Below, piece after piece: positions 18,122 through 27,293 of a stretch of 64,000 nt of DNA (position 1 is its first letter; the number at the start of each line of letters is the position of its first letter). Below the pieces are notes generated by a model. The model had not been told where the DNA came from and did no database searches. It saw only the letters and a program-made list of their open reading frames with translations. Origin of the DNA: Aminobacterium sp. MB27-C1 (GTDB lineage: Bacteria > Synergistota > Synergistia > Synergistales > Aminobacteriaceae); contig NZ_CP133089.1 in NCBI RefSeq assembly GCF_030908405.1, positions 1-64,000 of the forward strand. Direction: 5' to 3'. The position numbers and the translations under genes are program-made.

Positions 18122-19693
18122 CTAGGGGCGGAAGTCATAGGTCCATATTTCAGTTAAAGGGGTGGGAATGTTTTCCCCTTTTTTGAGAAAAGCAGAAAGT
18201 TTTACGACAGGTTTCCGGTCAGGAACGACACTTTTTATTTTTTCCACGGGAACCGATATCTTAAAACTTAACCGCCAACCACTTGTTACTATATTTTTAA
18301 GCAATTGGCGCTCCACAAGAGTGGCGTCACCCTCAACGTTAAGGTCACTTGCCAGACCAGTATCTGCGGGTATTTCATTGAGCTCTTTCCCTTCAAAATC
18401 AATAATAAAACGATAGGCTCCCTCTTCTTTTTCCTTTACAAGCCGTGTATGGGAAGCTCTGGCTATTCTTTCTTTATCTACATCAGGAGTTAACCATTCC
18501 ATGGTATATGTAAAGGTAAGAGGGTGAAGAGATGTCCCCTCTTCGATTTCGGGAACCCAGTAGGCAACAATATTATCGTTGATTTCACTGTCTGAAGGTA
18601 TTTCTATCAATTCGACATGACCTTTGCCCCAATTGTTTTGCGGGGTAATCCAAAGACTTGGCCGTTTTTCATATCGTGCTTCCAGGTCGAGGTAATGATC
18701 AAAATTAAGATCTCTTTGCATTAATCCAAAACCTTTGATTGGTGTTTCAGTTTGTTTGGTTATCAAAAGACGAGCTGGATTGATAAGAGGACGCCATATT
18801 AACTGCTCGTCCTCTGTTTCTATCAAAAGTCCGTCTGAATCGTGTACTTCAGGTCTAAAATCACCGGGGCGGCCATTCTCTGTTTCCCCATACAAGAACA
18901 TGCTGGTAAAAGGAGCAATACCAATTTTTTGAATTTCTTTGCGTCTATAAATATTACAGATGACATCTATCTGAGTTTCTTTCCCAGGAATAATTGTAAA
19001 TTTATAAGCACCAGTACAACTGGGGCTATCAAGGAGGGCATACATGACCATTGAAGAAGATTGTTTTAATGGTTTTACAAGCCAGAATTCTTTAAACCAA
19101 GGGAATTCTTCCCCTGTTGAGGATCCTGTGTCTAGAGCAAGCCCCCTGGCCGAGAGTCCATACTGCTGATTTTGAGCTACGGCCCTGAAGTAGCTGGCGC
19201 CAAGAAATACGGCGACTTCGTCAGCATATTTTTTCGTGTTAATAGGAAAATGAATACGAAATCCGGCAAACCCCAGATCTGGTGGAAGTTTTTTTAAATC
19301 AAGCTGATTCTTGCCATAATCGAACATTTCAGGGGAGAAGGAAAGAGGGGTAACCTTTTTCCCATCAACAATATGTATCTGAACAGCTCTGTTATAGAAC
19401 ATGCCAAGATGAAAAAATTGTACAGAGAAAGGGAGGTTATCTTCTTGCCAAAGCGCTTTTTCAGAACGAAATCTAATATCTCTCCATTGATCGTAGCTTA
19501 ACTTCATGAGTTCTTCTGGCACGGAGTCTTTAGGCTCTTCAAAAGGTTTTGAGGCTAAATCCTGAGCTTTATGGCTTACGAAAGCAAGGCCGAAACCTTC
19601 CTGAGATGAGGCAAAAATTGGTGTAGATATAAAAGAGAGAGTAAGAATAACTAAACATAGAACTGTATAGGTTTTCATTTTCATTAAACACAT
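18122..19693 (-). CDS. opgG: Periplasmic glucans biosynthesis protein OpgG
   Basis: OpgG (MdoG) is the periplasmic partner of OpgH and is needed for glucan branching or release. The 523-residue protein has a signal peptide (YTVLCLVILTLSFISTPIFA) followed by the OpgG beta-sandwich: FGLAFVSHKAQDLASKPFEE, LSYDQWRDIRFRSEKALW, FSVQFFHLGMFYNRAVQIHI, GFAGFRIHFPIN, EVAVFLGASYFRAVAQNQQY, GLSARGLALDTGSSTGEEFP, LFYG-like FLYGETENGRPGDFRPEVHD and FGLMQRDLNFDHYLDLEARY. The ATG at 19693 is ten bases from TAAGGAG. It follows the MarR regulator by 7 bases and precedes the OpgH pieces, so the order MATE-MarR-OpgG-OpgH-NudC looks like one operon. Confidence 0.94.
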   Translation of the reverse strand: MCLMKMKTYTVLCLVILTLSFISTPIFASSQEGFGLAFVSHKAQDLASKPFEEPKDSVPEELMKLSYDQWRDIRFRSEKALWQEDNLPFSVQFFHLGMFYNRAVQIHIVDGKKVTPLSFSPEMFDYGKNQLDLKKLPPDLGFAGFRIHFPINTKKYADEVAVFLGASYFRAVAQNQQYGLSARGLALDTGSSTGEEFPWFKEFWLVKPLKQSSSMVMYALLDSPSCTGAYKFTIIPGKETQIDVICNIYRRKEIQKIGIAPFTSMFLYGETENGRPGDFRPEVHDSDGLLIETEDEQLIWRPLINPARLLITKQTETPIKGFGLMQRDLNFDHYLDLEARYEKRPSLWITPQNNWGKGHVELIEIPSDSEINDNIVAYWVPEIEEGTSLHPLTFTYTMEWLTPDVDKERIARASHTRLVKEKEEGAYRFIIDFEGKELNEIPADTGLASDLNVEGDATLVERQLLKNIVTSGWRLSFKISVPVEKIKSVVPDRKPVVKLSAFLKKGENIPTPLTEIWTYDFRP

Positions 19694-19700
19694 ATATCCA

Positions 19701-20173
19701 TCACTCCTTATTAAACAAACATGACGTCTTGCCTCCTTCTGAATGCTTGAGTGAAAGGGCATTTGACGCCATTCTATAGATTAATGAGCAAGCAATTTGT
19801 CTTTCTTTCGCAGTCATATCTCCTAAAATTTCTGTCATGAGATCTGCTAGAATTTGCTCAACGAATGGTAGCACATTTTGCCCTTTATGAGTAAGAAAAA
19901 CTTGATTTGCTCTTCCATCTATTTTACTTCGTTTTCGTTGAATATAACCAAGCTGTTCTAACTTTTTAAGAGACCTCGCTGTTGTCCCCTTGTCAAAGCC
20001 AAGTTCACTACTTAAATATTCTTGTGTCTGACCATCTTGACGCCGAAGAACCAATAAAAAGCATAATTGCCATATCCAAGCCCAAAAGGCTCAAAAGCTC
20101 GGTCAAGTAAGCATTGCATTTGCCTGTATAGACATGATATCCATCGCCCAATATGAGGCTGTTTGGAATCCAT
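19701..20173 (-). pseudogene. MarR-family transcriptional regulator (one frameshift)
   Basis: A MarR-type winged helix is encoded on the minus strand. The N-terminus (DSKQPHIGRWISCLYRQMQC, then FEPFGLGYGNYAFYW) lies in one frame and, after an indel near 20050, continues as LRRQDGQTQEYLSSELGFDK, TTARSLKKLEQLGYIQRKRS, DGRANQVFLTHKGQNVLP. The DGR wing and the recognition helix are intact. The repaired length is about 155 residues. Its ATG shares one base with the TAA stop of the MATE gene (TAATG), so translation is coupled. By position it may control both the MATE pump and the downstream glucan genes, which is inference. Confidence 0.8.
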
Positions 20174-21527
20174 TATTTAGAAATACCCCTTTCTACTTTG
20201 AGCACTTTTAGCTGTTTAGAAACCAGGAAAAATGTTACAAGAAAAGCCAAAGTGTCAGCTATGGGAAAAGAATACCAAATCCCTTGAAGATTGAAAAAAC
20301 GCGGAAGAACGACGAGAAAGGGGATAAGGAAAATAACTTGTCGGCTCAAAGATAAAATGAGAGATGCCCGAGCTTTTCCCAAAGCTTGAAACATTGAAGA
20401 GCCTGTAATCTGAAAACCAGCTAAAAAATAGGTCATGGTAACAATTCTAAGAGCCCAACTTGCCTCTTCTAAAAGAAGAGAATCTGTTGTAAAAGTCCCA
20501 CGACCTTTTCAGGCATAAACCAGCAAATGACAGAAGCAATAAAAGCTATGATAGAAGCAGCACCTATGGCAAGGTGGGTAACATCTCGTGCTCTTTTATA
20601 GTCTCCTGCACCGTAGTTAAAGCCGAGAATAGGTTGCAGGCCTTGTGCTACACCAATAATAGGCATAAAGAAAAAGGAGAGTGCTCTATGCAAAATACCA
20701 TACACAGCAACAGAGATGTCACTTCCATAATAAATGAGACTATTGTTGAGAAAAACAATAATAATGCTTCCAGAAGCCATTCGTACAAATTCAGATACTC
20801 CTACAGAAAGAATTTCTTTTATAGTCTCCCATTGTGGAGTAATTGATGATAAAGAAAGGGAAAGCAGGCTCTTTTTCGAAAAGAAGAAGTAATGGACCAT
20901 CCATATTGCCATTGCTATTTGAGAAAGCACTGTAGCAATAGCGGCTCCCCGAATTCCTAATTTTAATTTGAAGATAAAAATAGGATCGAGAATAATATTA
21001 AGAATAGCCGATATAAGCATGCTTATCATGGCTACTCGGGCATTTCCTTCCGATCGCGCCGCGTGATTGGCTGCCATTCCAAATCCGACAAAGGGTAATC
21101 CGAACAGTATGACTTCAAGGTATTCTTCCGCGTAAGGAAAAATTGCTGGCGTTGCGCCGAAAAGGCGAAGAATATATTGACGCGTAAAAAAGCCTATGGA
21201 AAAAAGAGAAAAACTAAAAATGAAGGAAAGAAATACCATATTACCAAGGGCCTTGTTTGCATAAGAATGTTTTCCGGCCCCTAGACTTCTTGAAATAAGA
21301 GAGGAGCCGCCTACTCCTATTGTGATAGCCAAAGATGTGGATAGAAGCTGAAGAGGAAAAACAATAGCTGTTCCAGCAAGACCGAGTGGGCCGACGCCCC
21401 GACCGATAAAAATAGCATCTACAATATTATATGATGCTTGTACGAGCATTCCGATAATGGCAGGCAGAGAAAGTCTCCACAATAATCGTCCTATTTGTTC
21501 GTTTGCAAGTAAATCCCGCCGATCCAT
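20173..21527 (-). pseudogene. MATE-family multidrug/Na+ antiporter (one frameshift)
   Basis: The protein is a MATE exporter with about twelve membrane helices. It starts MDRRDLLANEQIGRLLWRLS, followed by LPAIIGMLVQASYNIVDAIF, VFPLQLLSTSLAITIGVGGS, LISRSLGAGKHSYANKALGN and GFGMAANHAARSEGNARVAM, all typical MATE blocks. One indel near 20450 breaks the frame inside helix 10; the remaining 85 residues (YFLAGFQITGSSMFQALGKA onward) are clear. The repaired length is about 450 residues. GGGGGAA precedes the ATG at 21527. Such proteins export cationic drugs or metabolites with Na+ or H+ exchange. It heads the apparent MarR-glucan operon. Confidence 0.85.
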
Positions 21528-21587
21528 ACACATTCCCCCCATGTTAATTGAGAGAAATAGTATAGATTATATTCGTTGCATGCGCAA

Positions 21588-23273
21588 CTATCTTTCTGTG
21601 TCGGCCATGCTCTTCTTACGATGAGCCTTAAATTCATACATTCTTTTGTCTGCAACTTTAACTGTTTCTGTGAGAGTCGGTGCATTAGACGGACAATGAG
21701 CAACTCCATAATCGGGGTAAATAGCGAAATCGGCCCCCGCAATATGTCGTTGCGTAATTCTTTTATAGACTCGCTCCATTATTTTTTCAGCTTTTTTAAG
21801 AGGAAGGTCAGCAAAATAAATTAAAAATTCATCTCCTCCCGAACGAGCAACATAATCTGTTTGCCGCAACCCTTTTCTTAGAATAGATGCTATTTCTACA
21901 AGCGCTTTGTCACCACGTGCGTGACCATACGTATCATTAATTTTTTTAAAATTTCCCAAGTCTATAATGGCGATACATGCACTTCCTTGGGTATGTTCTA
22001 TGCGTGTATCTTCTTCATCAAGACGCTTAATCATATACCGCCGATTCCATAACTCAGTAAGGGGGTCTATCATGGCATCATATTCGGTCTTTTTAACCAT
22101 TGCATTGAGTGTGAGATTGACCTTCTCTAATTCACGGGTTTTATCTTTTAAGTCAGCAAGAATTTTTTTGCGACGTTCATATTCCATAATAAAAAGAGTT
22201 GCGCCGAGAGAGAAGAGAACTACAATTATCCCGGCCATAATCTTGAAACGATTTCGAATAGAGGCCCTTCGCCCTTCAAGAATAAGAGAAGGAATCATCG
22301 AAACCAGTTTCCATCTATAAAAAGTTGATCCTTGCGCTGACAATTTAGTCTGAAGAGGGTCTATCGTTACAAATGTAAAAAGACCCCGTGGCGACTCAAT
22401 TTGACCTTGTTCCTGGGCGTAGATAATCGCTGCTTCTTCAGGGTATATTTTAAAAAAGTTATTTTCTTTTCTTTCTGGAATTTGGAACCCCCATTCAAGG
22501 TTATGGTTTGTGTTTTTTAACCAATAACCATCACTATTAAGGAGCATTACATCCGCCACAGTAGATGAAGATTCGAGAAGGGAAAATAAATCGTTAGCAA
22601 GATAGTTTAAAACAAAAATTCCTGCCTTTTGATGATCTTGAGTAAAGATGGGGGTAGCAATTCTAAGCATAGGTTTATAAGGCATTTCTAATACCCCTTT
22701 TTCTATATTTAAATCTAGGGGAGACATATAAACTTCATTGCTTTCGAGTTTTATCGTATCTTTGAAGTAGTACCTATTGGCCTTATTCTGAAGTTCCGAC
22801 TGAGGAACGACTATCGGATTCTCAGGGCCTGCGTTGAGACGAACAAGTTCCTGTCCAGACGCATTTAGTACGCGAATTTGATCGTAGAGGGGATTATTTT
22901 TCATAAAAGAAAAGAAAATTTTTTTTAGTTCTTCCTGCTCGGCAGATGTCATAACACCATCATTGTATTGATGATTGCATATCCGTCCTAAAAAGAGAAG
23001 ATCTCTATAGACGGTATTCATCCGTTGACGAACAACTTCAAGCCTTGAAAGACTAAATTGCTGTTCAAGGCTCTCTAAAAGACCTTGTTGTTGGGAGATC
23101 TCTAAAGAATAGAGATGGCCTATTAGCCATAGTATGACTAATAAAAGGGGAATAACCCAAACAAAACGGCGCAAAAATTTTTTGCCTACTTCCCAACGCA
23201 TACTGTTATTGCTCGTGTTAGGCAAAAGATCACACTCCTGGTAGGGAAAAGTCAAAATATCTTTAAAAGACAC
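21588..23273 (-). CDS. Membrane diguanylate cyclase with periplasmic Cache domain
   Basis: The 561-residue protein makes cyclic di-GMP in response to an external signal. A first membrane helix (VWVIPLLLVILWLIGHLYSL, about residues 38-57) is followed by a periplasmic double-Cache-type domain to about residue 340 (LRIATPIFTQDHQKAGIFVL is typical), a second helix (IMAGIIVVLFSLGATLFIME), a short coiled coil and a GGDEF domain with DPLTELWNRRYMIKRL, KKINDTYGHARGDKAL and SGGDEF. An RQTD inhibitory site lies five residues before GGDEF, so product inhibition is likely. The GTG start at 23273 follows AGGAATT. With two HD-GYP genes in the window it forms part of a cyclic di-GMP network. Confidence 0.92.
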   Translation of the reverse strand: MSFKDILTFPYQECDLLPNTSNNSMRWEVGKKFLRRFVWVIPLLLVILWLIGHLYSLEISQQQGLLESLEQQFSLSRLEVVRQRMNTVYRDLLFLGRICNHQYNDGVMTSAEQEELKKIFFSFMKNNPLYDQIRVLNASGQELVRLNAGPENPIVVPQSELQNKANRYYFKDTIKLESNEVYMSPLDLNIEKGVLEMPYKPMLRIATPIFTQDHQKAGIFVLNYLANDLFSLLESSSTVADVMLLNSDGYWLKNTNHNLEWGFQIPERKENNFFKIYPEEAAIIYAQEQGQIESPRGLFTFVTIDPLQTKLSAQGSTFYRWKLVSMIPSLILEGRRASIRNRFKIMAGIIVVLFSLGATLFIMEYERRKKILADLKDKTRELEKVNLTLNAMVKKTEYDAMIDPLTELWNRRYMIKRLDEEDTRIEHTQGSACIAIIDLGNFKKINDTYGHARGDKALVEIASILRKGLRQTDYVARSGGDEFLIYFADLPLKKAEKIMERVYKRITQRHIAGADFAIYPDYGVAHCPSNAPTLTETVKVADKRMYEFKAHRKKSMADTER

Positions 23274-23434
23274 AATAATTCCTAAAATTTTACTGAAAAT
23301 GGGAGGATGTGAAAAGAGGCTGGAGACTTGTTTTATTCGTTTTTAATTTTTAAGGATAGAAATCATTATATATTCAATGTTATTTTAATGTTACATGCTT
23401 TTCAGGGCGGAAAATAAAAGAATATGTATTTATT

Positions 23435-23470
23435 AAAAGCTGTTGTTTCTTCTAAGAAACAACAGCTTTT
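23435..23470 (-). terminator. Strong hairpin terminator after the EIIC-like gene
   Basis: AAAAGCTGTTGTTTC pairs perfectly with GAAACAACAGCTTTT around a six-base loop. It lies just after the stop of the minus-strand membrane protein gene and upstream of the diguanylate cyclase, separating the two. Confidence 0.75.
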
Positions 23471-23486
23471 ATCTTTTGGCAAGTTT

Positions 23487-24500
23487 TTATAACAACTTCA
23501 TATCTCCAGGTTTAATTTTGTTGCTTTTTTCGAGCGCATAGCAGAAAAAGAGACTTATACATGCTGGGAGTAAAAAATGGAGAAAGATTATTCCTGTCCA
23601 GCCGGCTTTCCCCATAACAGCTAATGTGCCGAATTGTCCCACCAATCCGCTTGTTCCCATTCCTGCGCCGATTTTATTATTCTCCATAGAGAAAAGAGTA
23701 GTGGAAAGAGGGCCCAAGATTGCAGAAGATAGAATTGGAGGAACCCAAATCCAGGGGTTACGAATAATGTTGGGTATTTGTAACATAGAGGTTCCTATAC
23801 CTTGAGAAATAAGTCCTCCGACTCCATTATCTTTATAGCTTTGAACGGCAAAACCTATCATTTGGCAACAACATCCCACTGTTGCAGCTCCAGCAGCAAG
23901 TCCGTTAAGCCCAAGAGCAATGGCCAGGGCGGCGCTGCTTATGGGAAGCGTAAGGATAATGCCCATAAAAACAGAGACTAAAATTCCCATTGGAAAAGGA
24001 TGAAGCTGAGTTGCTGTATTGATTAGTGCTCCAAGAAAGTTCATTCCCTGCGCGATCCAGGGGCCGGCAATATGACCAACAAAACCTCCTGCAAGAATTG
24101 TTACTGCTGGAATGGCAACAATATCCACCTTAGTTTTGCCGGAGAAAAACTTAGCTGTTTCAGCTCCGACTAAACTTCCTACAAGAGCTCCCATAGGTTC
24201 TCCAATAGAAAGGAGTGCTCCTTGAGCAGATAGATGTATGCTCCCTGCCCCGATTGTTGCCGCAATAGTTGATGCGAAAATACCCAAAGATGGAGCTTTT
24301 ACGCTTATGGCAACTCCTGCTCCTATGGCAGGGGCCATCAATAATTGGGCAATCTGTCCAAAATTTTGTAAGAGTTGAATGGAAAAAATAACTCCCAGTT
24401 GTTTAAGAATAAGTCCAATAATGAGAGAAGCGAATAATCCTAAAGCCATGCCGTTCAAAACTGAACTAGCGTAAGTGCGAATATTTTTATGGATCGACAT
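23487..24500 (-). CDS. EIIC-like membrane protein (PTS_EIIC_2 type), possible vitamin/pyridine transporter
   Basis: This 337-residue polytopic membrane protein has about nine to ten helices rich in Gly and Ala, with LMAPAIGAGVAISVKAPSLG, IGEPMGALVGSLVGAETAKF and GMGTSGLVGQFGTLAVMGKA. The pattern fits the stand-alone PTS_EIIC_2 group, which lacks other PTS subunits; no EIIA, EIIB or HPr lies nearby. The ATG at 24500 follows AAGGAG. The preceding gene is a 3H-domain repressor of the NiaR type, and a 30-base inverted repeat lies in the spacer and overlaps the ribosome site. This suggests NAD-precursor-controlled expression and perhaps niacin uptake, which is inference only. Confidence 0.7.
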   Translation of the reverse strand: MSIHKNIRTYASSVLNGMALGLFASLIIGLILKQLGVIFSIQLLQNFGQIAQLLMAPAIGAGVAISVKAPSLGIFASTIAATIGAGSIHLSAQGALLSIGEPMGALVGSLVGAETAKFFSGKTKVDIVAIPAVTILAGGFVGHIAGPWIAQGMNFLGALINTATQLHPFPMGILVSVFMGIILTLPISSAALAIALGLNGLAAGAATVGCCCQMIGFAVQSYKDNGVGGLISQGIGTSMLQIPNIIRNPWIWVPPILSSAILGPLSTTLFSMENNKIGAGMGTSGLVGQFGTLAVMGKAGWTGIIFLHFLLPACISLFFCYALEKSNKIKPGDMKLL

Positions 24501-24510
24501 TTCAACAGCT

Positions 24511-24540
24511 CCTTTACAGGTGTCTTGACACATGTAAAGG
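24511..24540. promoter_or_regulatory. 30-base inverted repeat, candidate NiaR-type operator
   Basis: CCTTTACAGGTGTC, a TT spacer, then GACACATGTAAAGG form two 14-base arms with one mismatch. The site lies between the 3H-domain regulator gene and the membrane protein gene, and its distal arm contains the AAAGG of the latter's ribosome site. A bound repressor would block transcription or translation initiation. The binding protein is inferred from the neighbour. Confidence 0.65.
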
Positions 24541-24557
24541 AGTATAAGCTGTTTATT

Positions 24558-25073
24558 CTAATCCATCAAGTACCCTTTTCCTTTTAAACTGGCAATAATA
24601 CGTTGGAAAGAGTCTTCATCAGAAACTTCCAGTGTGTGGAAGTGGACTCCTCCAGTGAGGATAGAGAGGGGTTCTGCCTTCGTATGGATAACTTTAGAAA
24701 TAAAATTTTGAACATCAATGCGATTTTTAAGCATGAGGTTTCCTGCAATTTCTCCATATACAGGATGTTCAACTGTAACATCAACAACTGTAGCTCCATT
24801 ATCGACCATAATATATAATTCGTCTCTCATCTCTTCGATTCCCGTATGGGCACACATCACAGATTTCATAAAAGATGGACGTTTCAGAGTCATAATCATA
24901 TATCCTTGAGGCGTTGCTACTATAGAGTGTCCTTCGGCTCGCAAGAGGGCTATATCCTGAACGATGACTTGTCGGCTTACTCCTAAAATTTCAGCAAGCT
25001 CACTTCCTTTTATGGCATCATTTCGTTCTTTTAAGAGTTCGAAAATTTGTTCTCTCCGTTTGGTCCCATTCAC
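24558..25073 (-). CDS. niaR: 3H-domain transcriptional repressor (NiaR-like)
   Basis: The 171-residue protein has an N-terminal winged helix (RREQIFELLKERNDAIKGSE, LAEILGVSRQVIVQDIALLR, then GHSIVATPQGYMI) and a C-terminal 3H domain with its conserved histidines in MCAHTGIEEMRDELY, DVTVEHPVYGEI, VIHTKAEPLSILTGGVHFHT. The family prototype is the niacin-responsive NiaR (YrxA), which represses NAD-synthesis and niacin-uptake genes when nicotinic acid binds. The GTG start at 25073 follows AAGGAGG. No nad genes lie in the window; the only adjacent co-directional target is the EIIC-like membrane protein, with a strong inverted repeat in the spacer. Confidence 0.85.
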   Translation of the reverse strand: MNGTKRREQIFELLKERNDAIKGSELAEILGVSRQVIVQDIALLRAEGHSIVATPQGYMIMTLKRPSFMKSVMCAHTGIEEMRDELYIMVDNGATVVDVTVEHPVYGEIAGNLMLKNRIDVQNFISKVIHTKAEPLSILTGGVHFHTLEVSDEDSFQRIIASLKGKGYLMD

Positions 25074-25190
25074 GTCTTATACCTCCTTACGTATCTTTTT
25101 AATTATAGCCCATAAACATATTTCTTCACAAAAAAGACTTTACAAAGAGAGAGGCGGGTCGTATGGTGTCTAAAAAGGAGGTGAAAGGCG

Positions 25191-26375
25191 ATGACAACAG
25201 GAGAACCAGCACTTTCCACATGGCGAGGCAGAATAATTCTTATTCTTCTTACTTATTTCTCTGTTTTTTCTTATTCTCATATCTTTTTTATGCTGCCGCC
25301 TTTTTTGCGTAATATAGGTTTTCAGCCTCAGTGTGTTGGTTGGATTATCAGTGCCTTTTATCTTGCTGCTACTGTAACGCGTCCTTCTGCGGGATGGTTC
25401 ATAGAACGTATTGGCATTCGAAAAACAATGGTTACTGCTGGAAGTATTTGTTTCTTTTCCTCCCTTTCTCTTGCTTTAACGAGGCATACTCCTGCAGTCC
25501 TTTATTTTATTCGGCTTTTTATGGGGGCAGGGTTCAGTGTATTTGTTGTAGCGACGACAACATATCAATCTCTTGTTATCCCAGAGCAAATTCGAGGAAC
25601 AGCTTTTTCTATTACAAGTATAGGTGGAGTTTTAACTTCTTTTACTGTTATACCCCTTTCTGAATTTTTCATTTGTAGGGGGTGGAATTTGCCCTATTTG
25701 CTTATGGCTCCCGTAGCAGCTCTTGCTGCTATATGCATGGCCTTTTTTTTACCACCGGTGCAAGATGAACTTTCTTTCAGCCAACAGAATAAAACATCGT
25801 ATCTTATGCTTTTTAAAGAGACACCTGTAAAATTCCTTTTAATTTCATGCCTTTTTTTAGGGTTAACAGATGCATCTATTGCCTATGTTTCGAGTCTTGC
25901 CTTAGGCAGAGGGCTTAATCCTTCTATTTTTATGATGGCTATTTCTGTAGGGGCTATTATCGTTCGCCTTTTCTGTACGGGAGTCTATCGCCATTTTTCA
26001 CGAATGATGATTGCGGCACCTTCCTTCGGAGGAATGGGACTTGCCCTTTTCGGGGCATCTTTTGCAAATAGTAATATTGTAATTGCTCTATTTGGTCTTT
26101 TGTATGGGGCGGCAGTAGGGTATGGATACCCTACTCATCTGGCTCTAATTGGAGATATGATCCCAGAACGATTTAGGGGGCGAGCTTCTTCGATGGTTTA
26201 TTTCTCGATGGATATTAGTTGGACGCTTTTACCCATATATATTGGATATGCGTCAGCATTAGTTGGCATTTCATGGGCCTTCAGAGGATTTTCTCTTTTT
26301 GCGTGTGGGGCTTCATTCTTCGTTTATTTTTTGGTCTGGAAAAGAATCAGCGAGAAGAAGGGCGTACATTTCTAG
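25191..26375 (+). CDS. MFS transporter
   Basis: The 394-residue protein is a 12-helix major facilitator. It has the motif-A-like loop GWFIERIGIRKTM between helices 2 and 3, VVATTTYQSLVIPEQIRGTA in the middle and GDMIPERFRGRASSMVYFSM in the second half, typical of drug or metabolite MFS carriers. AAAAGGAGGTG lies nine bases before the ATG. It is divergent from the NiaR-like gene, and its last 63 bases overlap the 3' end of the minus-strand B12-fold/DUF2284 gene. No neighbour reveals the substrate. Its codon use is like that of the surrounding genes. Confidence 0.85.
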   Translation: MTTGEPALSTWRGRIILILLTYFSVFSYSHIFFMLPPFLRNIGFQPQCVGWIISAFYLAATVTRPSAGWFIERIGIRKTMVTAGSICFFSSLSLALTRHTPAVLYFIRLFMGAGFSVFVVATTTYQSLVIPEQIRGTAFSITSIGGVLTSFTVIPLSEFFICRGWNLPYLLMAPVAALAAICMAFFLPPVQDELSFSQQNKTSYLMLFKETPVKFLLISCLFLGLTDASIAYVSSLALGRGLNPSIFMMAISVGAIIVRLFCTGVYRHFSRMMIAAPSFGGMGLALFGASFANSNIVIALFGLLYGAAVGYGYPTHLALIGDMIPERFRGRASSMVYFSMDISWTLLPIYIGYASALVGISWAFRGFSLFACGASFFVYFLVWKRISEKKGVHF

Positions 26376-27293
26376 AGTAGAACGGTCTCCTGCAATTGTA
26401 CGAGCTGTTTCCATCATATCAATATTGTATTCTTCATGCATGGGAAATTGATAGTCTGGTTGGCGACACTCTTTTTCTGGGATAAGGCAGTCTTGAGGTT
26501 CGCAAAGTGGACATTGTATAGGGAGCTTAAAGAGGAGGATATCAGAATAACGTTTGGAGAATAGCAGCTCAAAATTTTTCATACCAAGCCATATTTCTTT
26601 TCGCCTTTCTCGTTGTATTTCTCGTTCTTCTTTTGAGAGGACAGGCAGACAAATAAGAAAGACTTTTCGAAAGTGTCGGATGAAAGTTTTACTTTCCTCA
26701 AGTGACTTTTGAATGGTATATCCACTGCTTAAGGGACACGTATGATTAAGGTTGCCCGGACAATTTCCACACCATTGGCGGGTTCCTTCTCGAATAACGA
26801 TATCTTCTATATTTCCTTCCAAAATTGAAAATCCCAAAGCGTCAGATATATTTTTTTCTTTGCCAGAAAGCTCAAAAACTCTTCCCGTACCGGATTTGGG
26901 CGAATCGGGTTTCTCATGTTTTAATGCTTTTTCAATCACTGAAAGAACATCGCTAGCATTGCGGCTATAATAGACAAACGGAGTATGTAAAGCCGTGCGT
27001 AAAAGTGCGATATGGTGAAGAGAAGCGGCGGCTCCTCCGATGAGAACAGGGATGTTATTTTTATCTGCTATGACAATAATCTTTTCCATGTTTTCGAAAC
27101 AGCTTGTATCAGAACACGATAACGCTATAAGATCTGGATTAGTTTTAGAGATAACTTTGTCAATTTTTTGAGCAGTAACATTTTCTCCAAGATCTATAAC
27201 TGTATACCCTGTTTTTCGGAGGCATCTTGTAATTATTTCCCCTCCGACATTTTCTAAAGAGGGTGCAACTGTTCCGAAACAAATTGTTACCAT
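26313..27293 (-). CDS. B12-binding-fold domain fused to a Cys-rich DUF2284-like metal-binding domain
   Basis: The 326-residue protein has two parts. Residues 1-130 follow the corrinoid-protein/B12-binding fold (VTICFGTVAPSLENVGGEII, then GYTVIDLGENVTAQKIDKVI, PDLIALSCSDTSCFEN, IPVLIGGAA), but the DxHxxG cobalt-ligand motif is replaced by SLENVGG, so His-on cobalamin binding is not expected. The C-terminal half is Cys-rich (WCGNCPGNLNHTCPLSSGY, then PIQCPLCEPQDCLIPEKECR with PDYQFPMHEEYNIDMMETAR), the pattern of DUF2284 predicted metal-binding proteins that probably hold an iron-sulfur cluster. The ATG at 27293 follows AGGAGG and overlaps the permease stop (ATGGTAA), so the two are co-translated. 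I know of no described function for this combination. Confidence 0.72.
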   Translation of the reverse strand: MVTICFGTVAPSLENVGGEIITRCLRKTGYTVIDLGENVTAQKIDKVISKTNPDLIALSCSDTSCFENMEKIIVIADKNNIPVLIGGAAASLHHIALLRTALHTPFVYYSRNASDVLSVIEKALKHEKPDSPKSGTGRVFELSGKEKNISDALGFSILEGNIEDIVIREGTRQWCGNCPGNLNHTCPLSSGYTIQKSLEESKTFIRHFRKVFLICLPVLSKEEREIQRERRKEIWLGMKNFELLFSKRYSDILLFKLPIQCPLCEPQDCLIPEKECRQPDYQFPMHEEYNIDMMETARTIAGDRSTLEMYALLLADSFPDQKINEE

